Shown: piece by piece, positions 27,804-36,838 of the stretch
Numbering within the stretch: position 1 is the stretch's first letter
How the letters are laid out: the number at the start of each line of letters is the position of its first letter
Assembly (NCBI GenBank): GCA_016705335.1
Contig: JADIYN010000022.1
Coordinates: forward strand, 1 to 64,000
Source: Draconibacterium sp.
Lineage (GTDB): Bacteria; Bacteroidota; Bacteroidia; Bacteroidales; Prolixibacteraceae
Direction: 5' to 3'
Length of the DNA stretch: 64,000 nucleotides
Notes under the pieces: generated by a model
The model's input: only the letters and a program-made list of their open reading frames with translations
What the model was told of the DNA's origin: nothing
Database searches by the model: none
Position numbers and translations under genes: made by a program

Positions 27804-27943
27804 CGATTATTGTCCTTAGTATTAAGGAGTGTAAATAGTTGATTTTCTTTGCAGTAATGATTTTTATTAATATTATTCCGTTGCGATAAAACTTTGATCT
27901 GTAAATAAAATCGAGAGTTTCTGAATAAAAAAAATTAAATAAA
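27804..27943 (+). ncRNA. Long 5' leader of rplM, candidate ribosomal-protein leader RNA
   Basis: The distance from the predicted transcription start to the rplM start codon is about 140 bases without an open frame. Structured leaders binding L13 have been reported in Bacteroidia, which makes autoregulation likely. I could not fold the RNA, so the exact structure is not claimed. Confidence 0.4.
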
Positions 27944-28399
27944 GTGGACACACTTAGTTATAAAACAGTTTCGGCAAATAAAGCCACTGCCAACAAAGAG
28001 TGGATTTTAGTTGATGCCGAGGGTCAGGCTTTAGGACGATTGGCCAGTAAAGTTGCCAAAATCCTGAGAGGTAAAAACAAACCGTCATTTACCCCACATG
28101 CTGATTGTGGAGATAATGTAATTGTCATTAATGCTGAAAAAGTAGTATTGACCGGTAAAAAAATGAGCGATAAAGTTTATATCCGCCACACTGGCTACCC
28201 GGGTGGACAACGTTTTCAAACTGCTACTGAAATTTTGGCTAAATATCCTGAAAGGCTTGTTGAAAAAGCAATTAAAGGTATGTTACCAAAAAACAGTTTA
28301 GGTAGAAAGTTATATACAAACGTACATGTGGTAGTAGGTGCTGAGCACAAACATGAGGCTCAAAAACCAAAGGTTGTTGATTTAAATACGATTAAATAG
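27944..28399 (+). CDS. rplM: 50S ribosomal protein L13
   Basis: The 151 residues begin at a GTG (MDTLSYKTVSANKATANKEW). They contain WILVDAEGQALGRLASKVAK, HADCGDNVIVINAEK and the signature LTGKKMSDKVYIRHTGYPGG. L13 is an early-assembly protein of the large subunit. It is followed by rpsI after 5 bases, the universal rplM-rpsI pair. The GTG is chosen because no ATG lies upstream in frame and the family starts here. Confidence 0.96.
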   Translation: MDTLSYKTVSANKATANKEWILVDAEGQALGRLASKVAKILRGKNKPSFTPHADCGDNVIVINAEKVVLTGKKMSDKVYIRHTGYPGGQRFQTATEILAKYPERLVEKAIKGMLPKNSLGRKLYTNVHVVVGAEHKHEAQKPKVVDLNTIK

Positions 28400-28404
28400 G
28401 CAAA

Positions 28405-28791
28405 ATGGAATTAGTTAATACATTAGGACGAAGAAAAACTGCAGTCGCACGTATTTACCTAAGCGAAGGCAAAGGCAATATCACTGTCAATAAAAGGGAG
28501 TTCAAAGAATACTTCCCGTCACTTACATTGCAATACATTGTTTTGCAGCCGTTAAACCTGATTGGTGTTGCGGAAAATTACGATATTAAAGTAAACCTCG
28601 ACGGCGGTGGACCAAAAGGACAGGCTGAAGCTTTACGTCTGGCAATTTCACGGGCACTGGTTGAAATTGATATCGAATCACGGAAAGAGTTGAAAGCTGC
28701 TGGTTTCCTTACCCGCGATCCACGTGAGGTAGAACGTAAAAAACCGGGACAACCAAAAGCAAGGAAACGTTTCCAATTCTCAAAACGTTAA
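28405..28791 (+). CDS. rpsI: 30S ribosomal protein S9
   Basis: The 128 residues contain LGRRKTAVARIYLSEGKGNI, the S9 signature (GGGPKGQAEALRLAISRAL) and the conserved basic tail KARKRFQFSKR, which reaches the P-site tRNA. It is co-transcribed with rplM and followed by rpsB and tsf, an arrangement frequent in Bacteroidota. Confidence 0.96.
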   Translation: MELVNTLGRRKTAVARIYLSEGKGNITVNKREFKEYFPSLTLQYIVLQPLNLIGVAENYDIKVNLDGGGPKGQAEALRLAISRALVEIDIESRKELKAAGFLTRDPREVERKKPGQPKARKRFQFSKR

Positions 28792-28823
28792 TATTAGTTA
28801 TTCATTATATGGATCTAAAACGG

Positions 28824-28854
28824 TTGAGACTTCCGATTTATCGGAACTACTCAA
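28824..28854 (+). promoter_or_regulatory. Hairpin between rpsI and rpsB
   Basis: TTGAG (28824-28828) pairs with CTCAA (28850-28854), and inside it TTCCGA (28831-28836) pairs with TCGGAA (28841-28846) around a TTTA tetraloop. No T-run follows, so it is not an intrinsic terminator. It lies 34 bases before rpsB and could be a binding site for S2 or an mRNA processing site. Confidence 0.45.
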
Positions 28855-28887
28855 TAGTTGCTTTTAGGACATAGAAAAAGTAAAAAG

Positions 28888-29697
28888 ATGCCAAGAACAA
28901 ATTTTCAGGATTTATTAGATGCAGGTGCACATTTTGGTCACCTCAGAAGAAAGTGGAATCCTAACATGGAGCCATACATTTTTATGGAGAAAAATGGAAT
29001 CCACATTATCGACCTTCAAAAAACGATAGTTAAAATTGATGAAGCTGCTGCTGCAATCAAACAAATTGCAAAGTCAGGCCGTAAAATTTTATTCGTTGCT
29101 ACCAAAAAGCAAGCCAAAGATTTGGTTTCCGAATTGGTAACAGCGGTTGGAATGCCTTATGTTACAGAGCGCTGGCCCGGTGGTATGCTTACCAACTTTC
29201 CGACAATCAGGAAAGCAGTAAAGAAAATGGTGTCAATCGACAGATTGGCAAAAGATGCAGCCTGGGATAACCTTTCAAAAAGGGAGAAACTTCAAATTAC
29301 AAGGCAACATGCCAAACTCGAGAAAATGTTGGGAAGTATTTCCGATCTTTCGCGTTTGCCCGCAGCTTTGTTTATTGTTGACGTAATGAAAGAGAAAATT
29401 GCTGTCCGTGAAGCTCAACGTCTTGGAATTCCTGTATTTGCTATGGTAGATACAAATTCAAATCCGGATGATGTTGATTTTGTAATCCCGGCAAATGATG
29501 ATGCTTCACAATCAATTAAACTGATTGTAGGTATTATGACAGAAGCTATCCGTGAAGGATTAAGCGAACGCAAGTATGAAAAAGATACAGTTGAACCTGA
29601 GGAAGAAGAAGATGAAACTCCAAGAAAACCAAGGAGAAAACCAAGGATAAAAGCGGTTGAAGCAGCAGATGATGATACCGATGAGGATGTTGATTAA
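28888..29697 (+). CDS. rpsB: 30S ribosomal protein S2
   Basis: The ATG at 28888 (MPRTNFQDLLDAGAHFGH) matches the family start. Motifs are GAHFGHLRRKWNPNMEPYIF, the VTERWPGGMLTNFPTIRK signature and AREAQRLGIPVF-like VREAQRLGIPVFAMVDTNSN. About 35 residues at the C-terminus are alternately acidic and basic (EPEEEEDETPRKP, DDDTDEDVD), an extension seen in Bacteroidota S2. It is followed by tsf after 44 bases. Confidence 0.96.
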   Translation: MPRTNFQDLLDAGAHFGHLRRKWNPNMEPYIFMEKNGIHIIDLQKTIVKIDEAAAAIKQIAKSGRKILFVATKKQAKDLVSELVTAVGMPYVTERWPGGMLTNFPTIRKAVKKMVSIDRLAKDAAWDNLSKREKLQITRQHAKLEKMLGSISDLSRLPAALFIVDVMKEKIAVREAQRLGIPVFAMVDTNSNPDDVDFVIPANDDASQSIKLIVGIMTEAIREGLSERKYEKDTVEPEEEEDETPRKPRRKPRIKAVEAADDDTDEDVD

Positions 29698-29741
29698 TTA
29701 ATCAGGTCAATTATAATAAACCATTTTAAAGAAATTTTAGT

Positions 29742-30570
29742 ATGTCGTTTACAACTGCCGATGTAGTTAAGTTACGCAAAGTAACAGGCGCAGGGATGAT
29801 GGATTGCAAAGGTGCCCTGGCAGATGCCGATGGTAATTTCGAAAGAGCAGTAGAAATTATCCGCGAAAAAGGAAAATTAGTAGCCAATAAACGTGCCGAC
29901 AGGGACGCAGCCGAAGGTGTAGTTCTGGCAAAAGTTTCAGCCGATAAAAAATTCGGTGCAATGGTCGTTTTAAATTGTGAAACCGACTTTGTTGCAAAAA
30001 ATGAAAATTTTGTTGCTTTTGCTGATAGTATTTTAAACGCAGCACTTGAAAATAACGCTGACAGTTTGGAAACATTAAAAAGTATCAATCTGAACGGAAG
30101 GGCGATTGATGCACAGGTAACCGAACAAACTGGTGTTATTGGTGAAAAAATAGAACTTTCATATTATGGTAAAATCAATGCCGAAACTGTAATTGGTTAT
30201 ATTCATCCGGGAAATAAACTGGCAACTTTGGTTGGTTTTAACAAAGCAGGTGTTGATATTAACGTTGCTAAAGACGTTGCTATGCAAGTTGCAGCTATGG
30301 CTCCTGTAGCAGTTGATAAAGATTCTGTTTCACCTGCAGTGGTTGAAAAAGAATTAGCTATTGCAAAGGAAAAATTCCGTCAGGAAGGAAAACCGGAAGC
30401 TATGCTTGACAAAATTGCACAGGGTGCTTTAAACAAATTCTTTTCAGGATTCAACTTTGTTGAACCAGATTTATGTAAAGGATGGTAAAATCAGCATCAA
30501 AGAATTTTTAGCACAAAACGATAAAGGACTTACAGTTACAGCATTCGACCGTTATACGCTGAATGTTTAA
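29742..30570 (+). CDS. tsf: Elongation factor Ts, one frameshift
   Basis: EF-Ts recycles EF-Tu by exchanging GDP. Visible are the N-terminal UBA-like domain (VVKLRKVTGAGMMDCKGALA) and the core dimerisation signature (MVVLNCETDFVAKNENFVAF). The open frame stops at 30488. The next frame carries DSTLLNQIYVKDGKISIKEF and ends FDRYTLNV at 30570, the expected C-terminus. The shift is near 30440 at a run of T. The rebuilt length, about 276 residues, is normal for the phylum. Confidence 0.95.
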
Positions 30571-30590
30571 TTGAAAGGTAAAAAATATTG

Positions 30591-30625
30591 AAAAAGCTAC
30601 TCGTTAATTCGGGTAGCTTTTTTTG
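30591..30625 (+). terminator. Terminator after tsf
   Basis: GCTACTCG (30596-30603) pairs with CGGGTAGC (30610-30617) with one G-U pair. It is flanked by A5 upstream and T8 downstream, 20 bases after the rebuilt tsf stop. It closes the ribosomal-protein operon and may also serve the convergent CotH gene. Confidence 0.85.
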
Positions 30626-30644
30626 TGCTTATAGCTTTCGTATT

Positions 30645-32696
30645 TTAGGGTGACTTGCTAAATTTTTCGACTAAATAATCACCGTTATCCAATTGTAGCT
30701 TCATTATATAAATGCCTGGCGATAGGTTGTCAATTTTAACAAAAAACTGGTTGGAGTCAATTGTGTTTTGCCCCATCATTTTCCTTCCACCTAAATCATA
30801 TATTTCAAATGAATCAAACTGATCTTGATTGCTTTTGACTGTTATTTTTGATTTCGCAGGGTTAGGATAAATAGATACAGCCGGCTTTATAAATGTACTT
30901 TTCAAACCTACTGATAAATCAGCTGAAATTTTCCAGTTTGAAGCCACGTTGTTATCTGAATTTATATCTATCAATTCCAGAAAAAACCCACCACTGTCAG
31001 CTTCAACCGGCCATGGATTTTCGTTCATGTATGTCACTGAATCTATAATATTTCCAAAAGCATCAGACAACACTATTTTTTCCGATTTGTTTGAAAGGTT
31101 TCTCGTAAACTGGTCAAAAGGAGTGGAACCATAAAATTCTTCAAACGCACCCGAATTTCCGGCAAGAAAAAATTTTTCGCCTGCCTCAATTGTTGAATTT
31201 GGCGAAAATTGAAATGAAATTCCCAACTGACTGAAATAAATTCCTGTCAGATCAGCGGTTTGACTGCCTGTATTTGTGATTTCAATAAACTCTAAATCGT
31301 CACTTGAAAAATCATCTGCAGGCAGAGGGTTGTAATTTATTTTTGATATTACCAGTTGCGGAACCACAGGATTTGCACATGCAGAATAACTGTTCAGTTT
31401 GGTATTCAGCCAATTGAACCGGGCTTGTAACCATTCTTTCATCTTGTCAATTTCGCTACTTTGATTAGGTACAGTTCCCCATCTTTTATTCTCTCTCACT
31501 GCTGCTTCAGTAACAAGGTCTGTTAATTGGTCAATTTTATCACCAATCGTGAAATAGTTTAATGGTCCGTTTGTGGCACTCAACTCCTTCCATCTTTTTG
31601 TCAGGTAGCATTTGAATTGAGGGTTGTTGTATAAATCCTTCCAAAATTTTGATCCGGTATTATCACCGTTGTCAAATTGCCAAACATTAGTGTGGCTCCT
31701 GTCAAAACCCCAGTGAAACAGGTCGTTGCCGAATGTGAGATCGAAATCCCAAACCGGGCCTGCTCTTAGTTTTCCGCCCCTGTCTTTATGAAAATGGGTA
31801 CTGATTTGATAAGCATCTGAATTTGAAGCTATTTCGTTAATCATCATAAAATCAATAAAACTTGGCACATCTATTATGGATGGATATCCGTTTGAAACAG
31901 ATGCATTTTGTGCAGTTGCTGCTTTCTGAAGCGAGGTAAACTGGTTTTTGATATAATTTGCCTGGTTTGTTGTAATACTACGGGGGCTTGGGTTTTCATA
32001 AATATATTCAGTTGTATAGCTGTATGATTCCATTGTCCATGAAACAGGATCGCCGCCAGTTATTTTATCAGCTTTTGCAACATATCCTCCGCTTAATTCA
32101 GGAAAGGCATTGTCAGTGTTTGTCATTTTTGCGACATTAATTCTTTCCGAATCGATCTTCAGTTTTTCCATAAAAATGTACAAGCCTTTGTAGTCGCCAT
32201 TAATCACTACTTCACAATATTTTCCTCTTGCGGCATAATTTCCAAGACTTCGTGCCAAATCGTATGAAAGATAATTTCTGATGAGGGATGGATCATATGC
32301 AAGTGAATTTAAAATCCAGTCATTTTCTTTCGGCATTCCAAGAATTTCAACATTGTTATTTGTTAAATTATCTGCTTGCAGTGTTGTAAGTCCATAAGGT
32401 TTTTTGGGAAGAGATTGCGATGAAGAACCCCGGATTTCTATTCCGATTCTTCCATTGTAATTCAGATATTCAGGATTATTTTTATCCGACAAATAATTTC
32501 TTGTACCATCGGGTCTGAAAATTATTTTCATTGTTGCCAAAACTTTAGGCTCGTCAGGAATTTCCATTGACCAACCGGTATTTGGATTATTGTCGGTAGT
32601 AATAATAACAATCGGAAGATTACTGTCAGTCAGTATTTGGGCTTTTGAAATTAATATCAGCAATAAAAATATTGAAATCAGTAATATTTGCTTCAT
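30645..32696 (-). CDS. Secreted CotH-like kinase with lamin-tail domain and type IX sorting signal
   Basis: Signal peptide: residues 1-19 (MKQILLISIFLLLILISKA). Residues about 20-400 are a CotH domain (IRGSSSQSLPKKPYGLTT, VVINGDYKGLYIFMEKLKID, GGYVAKADK, LRAGPVWDFDLTFGNDLF). CotH-family proteins are atypical protein kinases. From about 455, VISKINYNPLPADDFSSDDL starts a lamin-tail domain. The last 80 residues (VSIYPNPAKSKITVKS, LSPGIYIMKLQLDNGDYLVE) are a type A sorting domain used by the type IX secretion system. The protein is therefore probably exported to the cell surface. Frame intact; 683 residues. Confidence 0.92.
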   Translation of the reverse strand: MKQILLISIFLLLILISKAQILTDSNLPIVIITTDNNPNTGWSMEIPDEPKVLATMKIIFRPDGTRNYLSDKNNPEYLNYNGRIGIEIRGSSSQSLPKKPYGLTTLQADNLTNNNVEILGMPKENDWILNSLAYDPSLIRNYLSYDLARSLGNYAARGKYCEVVINGDYKGLYIFMEKLKIDSERINVAKMTNTDNAFPELSGGYVAKADKITGGDPVSWTMESYSYTTEYIYENPSPRSITTNQANYIKNQFTSLQKAATAQNASVSNGYPSIIDVPSFIDFMMINEIASNSDAYQISTHFHKDRGGKLRAGPVWDFDLTFGNDLFHWGFDRSHTNVWQFDNGDNTGSKFWKDLYNNPQFKCYLTKRWKELSATNGPLNYFTIGDKIDQLTDLVTEAAVRENKRWGTVPNQSSEIDKMKEWLQARFNWLNTKLNSYSACANPVVPQLVISKINYNPLPADDFSSDDLEFIEITNTGSQTADLTGIYFSQLGISFQFSPNSTIEAGEKFFLAGNSGAFEEFYGSTPFDQFTRNLSNKSEKIVLSDAFGNIIDSVTYMNENPWPVEADSGGFFLELIDINSDNNVASNWKISADLSVGLKSTFIKPAVSIYPNPAKSKITVKSNQDQFDSFEIYDLGGRKMMGQNTIDSNQFFVKIDNLSPGIYIMKLQLDNGDYLVEKFSKSP

Positions 32697-32828
32697 TGTT
32701 GATTTTTACAATTTGAAATCCAAAAGTAGTTGTTATTATTTTTGGATGACTTCAAATGTAATTGTATTTAGAAGGAAAACAAAATATGCAAATTGTGATT
32801 GCGTTTTAACCCTGCTATTTTTAATTAC

Positions 32829-33425
32829 TTATTTCACCTTCATTTTATCCTTAAAAACCTTTTTAAATTTCTCGACTTTAGGCGCAACAACATACTGACA
32901 GTAAGGTTGGTTTTTGTTTCGGGCGAAATAATTTATATGATAATCTTCGGCAACGTAAAAAGCGCTGAAGGCAGTAACTTCAGTTACTATTGGCTTATCG
33001 TACGCTTTTTCCTTTTCAAGCTCTTTTATTATTTCCAGGGCAGTTTGTTTTTGTTTTTCAGAATGATAGAAAATCGCTGAGCGGTATTGCGTGCCTACAT
33101 CATTTCCCTGTCTATTGAGTGAAGTGGGGTCGTGGGTAACAAAAAATACTTCAAGAATTTCTGAAAAACTTACAATTTCAGGATCAAAAGTAATTTGCAC
33201 TACTTCAGCATGACCCGTAGTTTCGTTACAAACCTCTTTGTATGATGGGTTTTTAACATGCCCGCCACTGTATCCGGGTTTTACATCAACAACTCCATTT
33301 AACTGAAGGTAAACTGCCTCAGTACACCAAAAACATCCTCCGCCAAGTGTGGCTTTTTCCAATTCTTTTCCCATAATTTCTGTAGAAAAAATAAGTAATA
33401 GTAAAATGATAATATTCTTCTTCAT
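32829..33425 (-). CDS. msrA: Peptide methionine-S-sulfoxide reductase, secreted form
   Basis: MsrA repairs oxidised methionine (S-epimer). The active-site phrase GGGCFWCTEAVY is present, with YSGGHVKNPSYKEVCNETTG and DPTSLNRQGNDVGTQYRSAI. A signal peptide (MKKNIIILLLLIFSTEIMG) precedes it, so it is likely periplasmic. No MsrB domain is fused and no msrB gene is adjacent. Its start overlaps the stop of the upstream DUF6787-like gene by 4 bases if the first ATG (33431) is used; the second ATG at 33425 gives a more typical signal peptide. Confidence 0.93.
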   Translation of the reverse strand: MKKNIIILLLLIFSTEIMGKELEKATLGGGCFWCTEAVYLQLNGVVDVKPGYSGGHVKNPSYKEVCNETTGHAEVVQITFDPEIVSFSEILEVFFVTHDPTSLNRQGNDVGTQYRSAIFYHSEKQKQTALEIIKELEKEKAYDKPIVTEVTAFSAFYVAEDYHINYFARNKNQPYCQYVVAPKVEKFKKVFKDKMKVK

Positions 33426-33427
33426 AA

Positions 33428-33751
33428 TCAATTATTAACCTTTTTAACGAGTGTTTGTCTTCTTTTAAACAGAAACCGCGAAAAAAATTTCTTTTCAAAC
33501 TCCCAAAAAAATCTGAACTGCCCAAACAAAAAACCTACAACCAACAACAAAAAATTATAAACGGCAAGAATAACGATAATATAAATTGGGATTTTCATCC
33601 AAAGCGCTGTTTCTGAAGTGATTTGAATGAAATCGAACACAGCTTTTTTTGCATAAACCGTTGCGCTTCCTGTAATTGCAAATACTACGAGTATTATTAC
33701 AACCTGAAAGTTGCTTTGAATATTCCAGCGTTTTTTAAGCTTCTCAAACAT
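33428..33751 (-). CDS. Small membrane protein, DUF6787-like
   Basis: The 107 residues begin MFEKLKKRWNIQSNFQVVII, have two transmembrane helices (VVIILVVFAITGSATVYA and IPIYIIVILAVYNFLLLVVG) and a basic amphipathic C-terminus (WEFEKKFFSRFLFKRR). This is the layout of the Bacteroidota DUF6787 family, whose function is unknown. It overlaps msrA by 4 bases, so co-translation is likely. Confidence 0.6.
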   Translation of the reverse strand: MFEKLKKRWNIQSNFQVVIILVVFAITGSATVYAKKAVFDFIQITSETALWMKIPIYIIVILAVYNFLLLVVGFLFGQFRFFWEFEKKFFSRFLFKRRQTLVKKVNN

Positions 33752-33807
33752 CGTTTAAACCGTTTTGTATTTATAACAAAAGATTTTAAAGTATGTTTTT
33801 GGAAAAA

Positions 33808-34383
33808 TTAAAACTGATGGGTTTGATAAACAACATATCCGTAAACCAAAAATCTGAGTATACGGGAAAGCGCATAAATTAAGAAGCGCCTTGTTGGATA
33901 GCCCGCCGAACCAACCAAAAGACAAACCGCTGCCCAGGGAATAGGTGTTAATGCAGCAACAAGAATCAGAAATAATCCATATTTTCGCAACTGAATCCAT
34001 GATTCCTGAAAAAAACGTTTGCGAAAATACCGGAATATAACCCGTTTATAAAGAAATTGACCAAGAAGGAAATTGAGATATCCTAAACCATATGAAATTC
34101 CTGCAAAAAATCCAACATTCAATAAATAATGTGGAATATCGCCTTTATTGAATGCCCAAAGCATAAAAAGTTCGGGTGGAATAATACCAATAAACGATTC
34201 TGAGGCTATATATATAAGATAAATTAATCCGGGTTGTGAATAGAAATGTTCCAGCCAAAGTTCAGGATTTTTAGAAATTACAAGCTTGTCGAAAATGAAA
34301 TAAGCCACAAGCAAAATTGTCATCCAGATTAACCCTTTTAACCCGTTTCTGATTAGAAATTGAACGCGTGGACTGATTTGCAT
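33808..34383 (-). CDS. VTT-domain (SNARE-associated, DedA/YqaA-like) membrane protein
   Basis: The 191 residues have about five hydrophobic segments. VTT-like features are GIIPPELFMLWAFNKGD near the first re-entrant loop and LILVAALTPIPWAAVCLLVG in the second half. The family is thought to scramble or transport lipids and to affect membrane homeostasis. The gene lies 57 bases upstream of the DUF6787-like gene on the same strand. Confidence 0.75.
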   Translation of the reverse strand: MQISPRVQFLIRNGLKGLIWMTILLVAYFIFDKLVISKNPELWLEHFYSQPGLIYLIYIASESFIGIIPPELFMLWAFNKGDIPHYLLNVGFFAGISYGLGYLNFLLGQFLYKRVIFRYFRKRFFQESWIQLRKYGLFLILVAALTPIPWAAVCLLVGSAGYPTRRFLIYALSRILRFLVYGYVVYQTHQF

Positions 34384-34432
34384 TGTATTTTACAGTTGAT
34401 TTTTAGAGCTTTGAAATTACAACAAATCTGGC

Positions 34433-34519
34433 AAGTTTAAAGTTTTATGTTCGAAGTTTAAAGTTTCATTTGATTTATTCACTTTTGATTTTCTGATACT
34501 TTAAACCTTGAACTTTAAT
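34433..34519. repeat. Degenerate 7-base-period repeat
   Basis: AAGTTTA, AAGTTTT, ATGTTCG, AAGTTTA and AAGTTTC follow each other in exact 7-base phase at 34433-34467. A second short block (TTTAAAC, CTTGAAC, TTTAATC) lies at 34500-34520. Similar blocks occur at 53431-53461, 56581-56608 and 61711-61835. Confidence 0.6.
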
Positions 34520-34520
34520 C

Positions 34521-35787
34521 TCACTCCACTTTTACCGGTTTCAACTCTTCAAAAAATATGTCATCGTTTGGTACATCGAATTCCATTCCCGTAATTTCGA
34601 GATTGTTTGTCATGTTAAATTTTAATGTGCCAAAACTAAACCAGGCGTGGGTTTTGTCCCAGTTTATTTTCCACACGTCATAATGCCAGTGTTCTAAAGT
34701 AGCTGATAGCTCAGGAGTATGTTCAAAATACAACCGAAGTTTTCCGTTTTCAAGTTTTACTTCTATTTTTCCATAAATCGGGGCATTAAAAGTTCCTGTG
34801 TATTTTTCCAATGGCAATGAAGGTTTAGTTCCTGTAACCCGTTTTACCTGTCTTTCCGAAATCCGGGTGTCTTCTTTTTCTCGTTTGTTGTTTTGGTCCA
34901 ACAATTCAGCCGACCAGTCTTTTTTCGGGTAATCCCAAAAAGCATTTAGGCGTAATTAACAACTGCTGTGGTTGGGGCATTCATACCGTTAGTTAAAACA
35001 ACAATCCCCAAGTTTTTCATCCGGAATCATATTTACCAGCGAAATCATACCGTCATAACCACCACCATGACTGACTTGCATTTTTCCGTAATAATCTGAC
35101 AGATTCCAACCCAATCCGTAACCCCTGAAATGGGTATTTGCGTCATTTGGGCGAATAAATGGTGCGGTCCATTTTTACAGGGTCGAGAATTCGTTCCTGT
35201 ACATTTTCGCCCCAGGTTTTGCCTGTTACCTGTTTTATGATCTCGCCGGCAGTGATATACATTACATTTGCATAGCCAAATCCATCACGAAAACCAAAAG
35301 CGGGTTCCAGATATTTCAGTCGTTTTATTATTTCTTCTGACGTTAAATCCGATTTGTACCAGATAAAATCTCCGCTGAAAGTACCCAGTCCCACACGGTG
35401 ACAAAGTAAATCCTTAATAGTTGTTTCGCGACTTACAAACGGGTCGTACAACTCAAACCAGGGTAAATATTCTTGCACTTTATCGTCCCAGTTGAGTTTT
35501 CCTTCCTGAACAAGCATTGCAATCAATGCTGTTGTAAAAGCTTTTGAATTGGATGCGATTGCGTAAAGTGTGTTTCCATCAGGTTTCGCGGGTTTTCCTA
35601 TTTCCAGAACACCATAACCTTTACTGAAAACAATTTCGCCATCTTTTACAATTCCAACACTCATTCCAGGAGTTTCCCAATCTTTTGCAGTTTTTTCAAA
35701 ATAGGCATCGAGTTTTTCAAAATCAACATTTTGCGAAAAAACAACTGTTGCGAAAATGATAAACAGGAAAGTAAATACTGATTTCAT
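34521..35787 (-). pseudogene. Serine beta-lactamase-like hydrolase with an internal deletion
   Basis: The N-terminal 214 codons (35143-35787) show a signal peptide (MKSVFTFLFIIFATVVFS). They also carry the SxxK catalytic motif in YAIASNSKAFTTALIAM and GYANVMYITAGEIIKQV with the Tyr motif. After DRTIYSP the text passes directly, in another frame, to NTHFRGYGLGWNLSDYYGK and HGGGYDGMISLVNMIP. About 100 residues normally between these phrases are absent. More frame changes precede the C-terminal DUF3471-type domain (34521-34904, LLDQNNKREKEDTRISERQV). The loss of the middle cannot be explained by single-base errors, so this is a deletion in the genome or in the assembly. Confidence 0.75.
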
Positions 35788-36030
35788 ATTATTATGATTT
35801 ATTTGTTATAAAAATAGTTGATTTTTTGGATTGGGAGGTTTGTAGTGTAATTCTGTTGCTTTAGTGTTTGCCGGATTTATTTTAATTTGAAGTTTGAAAA
35901 TAAACATAATATCAACAATTAAAAAGATCGAAATTGCTTATTTTAGTTCAATACATTAAACTAAAATTCAGTAGTTTAGTCGAACCGATGATTTATGTTT
36001 TTGGTGTCTGGTTATATAATAATCTCAGTT

Positions 36031-36732
36031 ATGAAAACAATACTTTCTCAAAAAACAATTTTCTTTTTCGCAGTTATACTGTTTGCATCAGGTGTTTTTG
36101 CGCAAGATAAAACTCTTGTCGGAAAAGTAACAACCTTTGATAGTATTCCGCTGATTGGGGTTGATGTGCTGGTGAAAAGTACAAAGTTGTCGTATAAAAC
36201 CGATTCATTGGGCAGGTTCCAGGTTTTTTGCAATTCTGAAGATCGGCTTGAAATTTCGGCCAGCGGGTTTTATTCGCAAAAAGTAAAAGTTGAAAAGGAA
36301 ATCAGGATGATGTTTATTAACCTTAAATTGAAAAAAGGTGACAATAACCTTGAATTGGCAGGCAGATACGTAAATGTTGGTTACGGTTATGTTGATTCAA
36401 AAAGTTTACTGAATGCGGTTTCATCTTTAAATAAAAACGACATTGATTTTTCGGTTTATACAAGTATGTTCGATTTAATACAGGGGCAATTTCCCGGAGT
36501 TATTGTGGAAGGAAACCAGATTATTGTAAGAGGCTCAAAAACGATTTACGGAACTGAATCGGATGCTGCGCTTTTGGTGGTTGACGGAATGATTGTCAGT
36601 ACCCAGGATTTCGCCAATTTATCTCCTTTGGATGTTCAGTCAGTGGATGTACTGAAAGATGGTTCTTCTTCAGTTTACGGCTCTCGGGGAGCAAACGGTG
36701 TGGTTTTGGTGGAAACTAAAAAGGGGAAATGA
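36031..36732 (+). CDS. Secreted carboxypeptidase-regulatory-like plus TonB-plug protein without barrel
   Basis: The ATG at 36031 gives a signal peptide (QKTIFFFAVILFASGVFA). Residues about 25-100 are a CarboxypepD_reg-like domain (LVGKVTTFDSIPLIGVDVLV, SYKTDSLGRFQV). Residues about 130-234 form a TonB-receptor plug (LIQGQFPGVIVEGNQIIV, AALLVVDGMIVSTQDF, SVDVLKDGSSSVYGSRGANG). SusC-like receptors continue with a beta-barrel of some 700 residues; here the gene stops with KKGK, followed by unrelated DNA. Short plug-only proteins exist in this phylum, so it may be a full gene. A role in recruiting TonB or capping a pore is speculation. Confidence 0.8.
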   Translation: MKTILSQKTIFFFAVILFASGVFAQDKTLVGKVTTFDSIPLIGVDVLVKSTKLSYKTDSLGRFQVFCNSEDRLEISASGFYSQKVKVEKEIRMMFINLKLKKGDNNLELAGRYVNVGYGYVDSKSLLNAVSSLNKNDIDFSVYTSMFDLIQGQFPGVIVEGNQIIVRGSKTIYGTESDAALLVVDGMIVSTQDFANLSPLDVQSVDVLKDGSSSVYGSRGANGVVLVETKKGK

Positions 36733-36838
36733 TTGAGTTTTAAACCAAAATTGAAAGTATTTGTTTTATGAACATTCCAACAAAATGAATATTGTATATT
36801 TGAAATTACATATAAATTAATCTAACTTTTAAATACCA

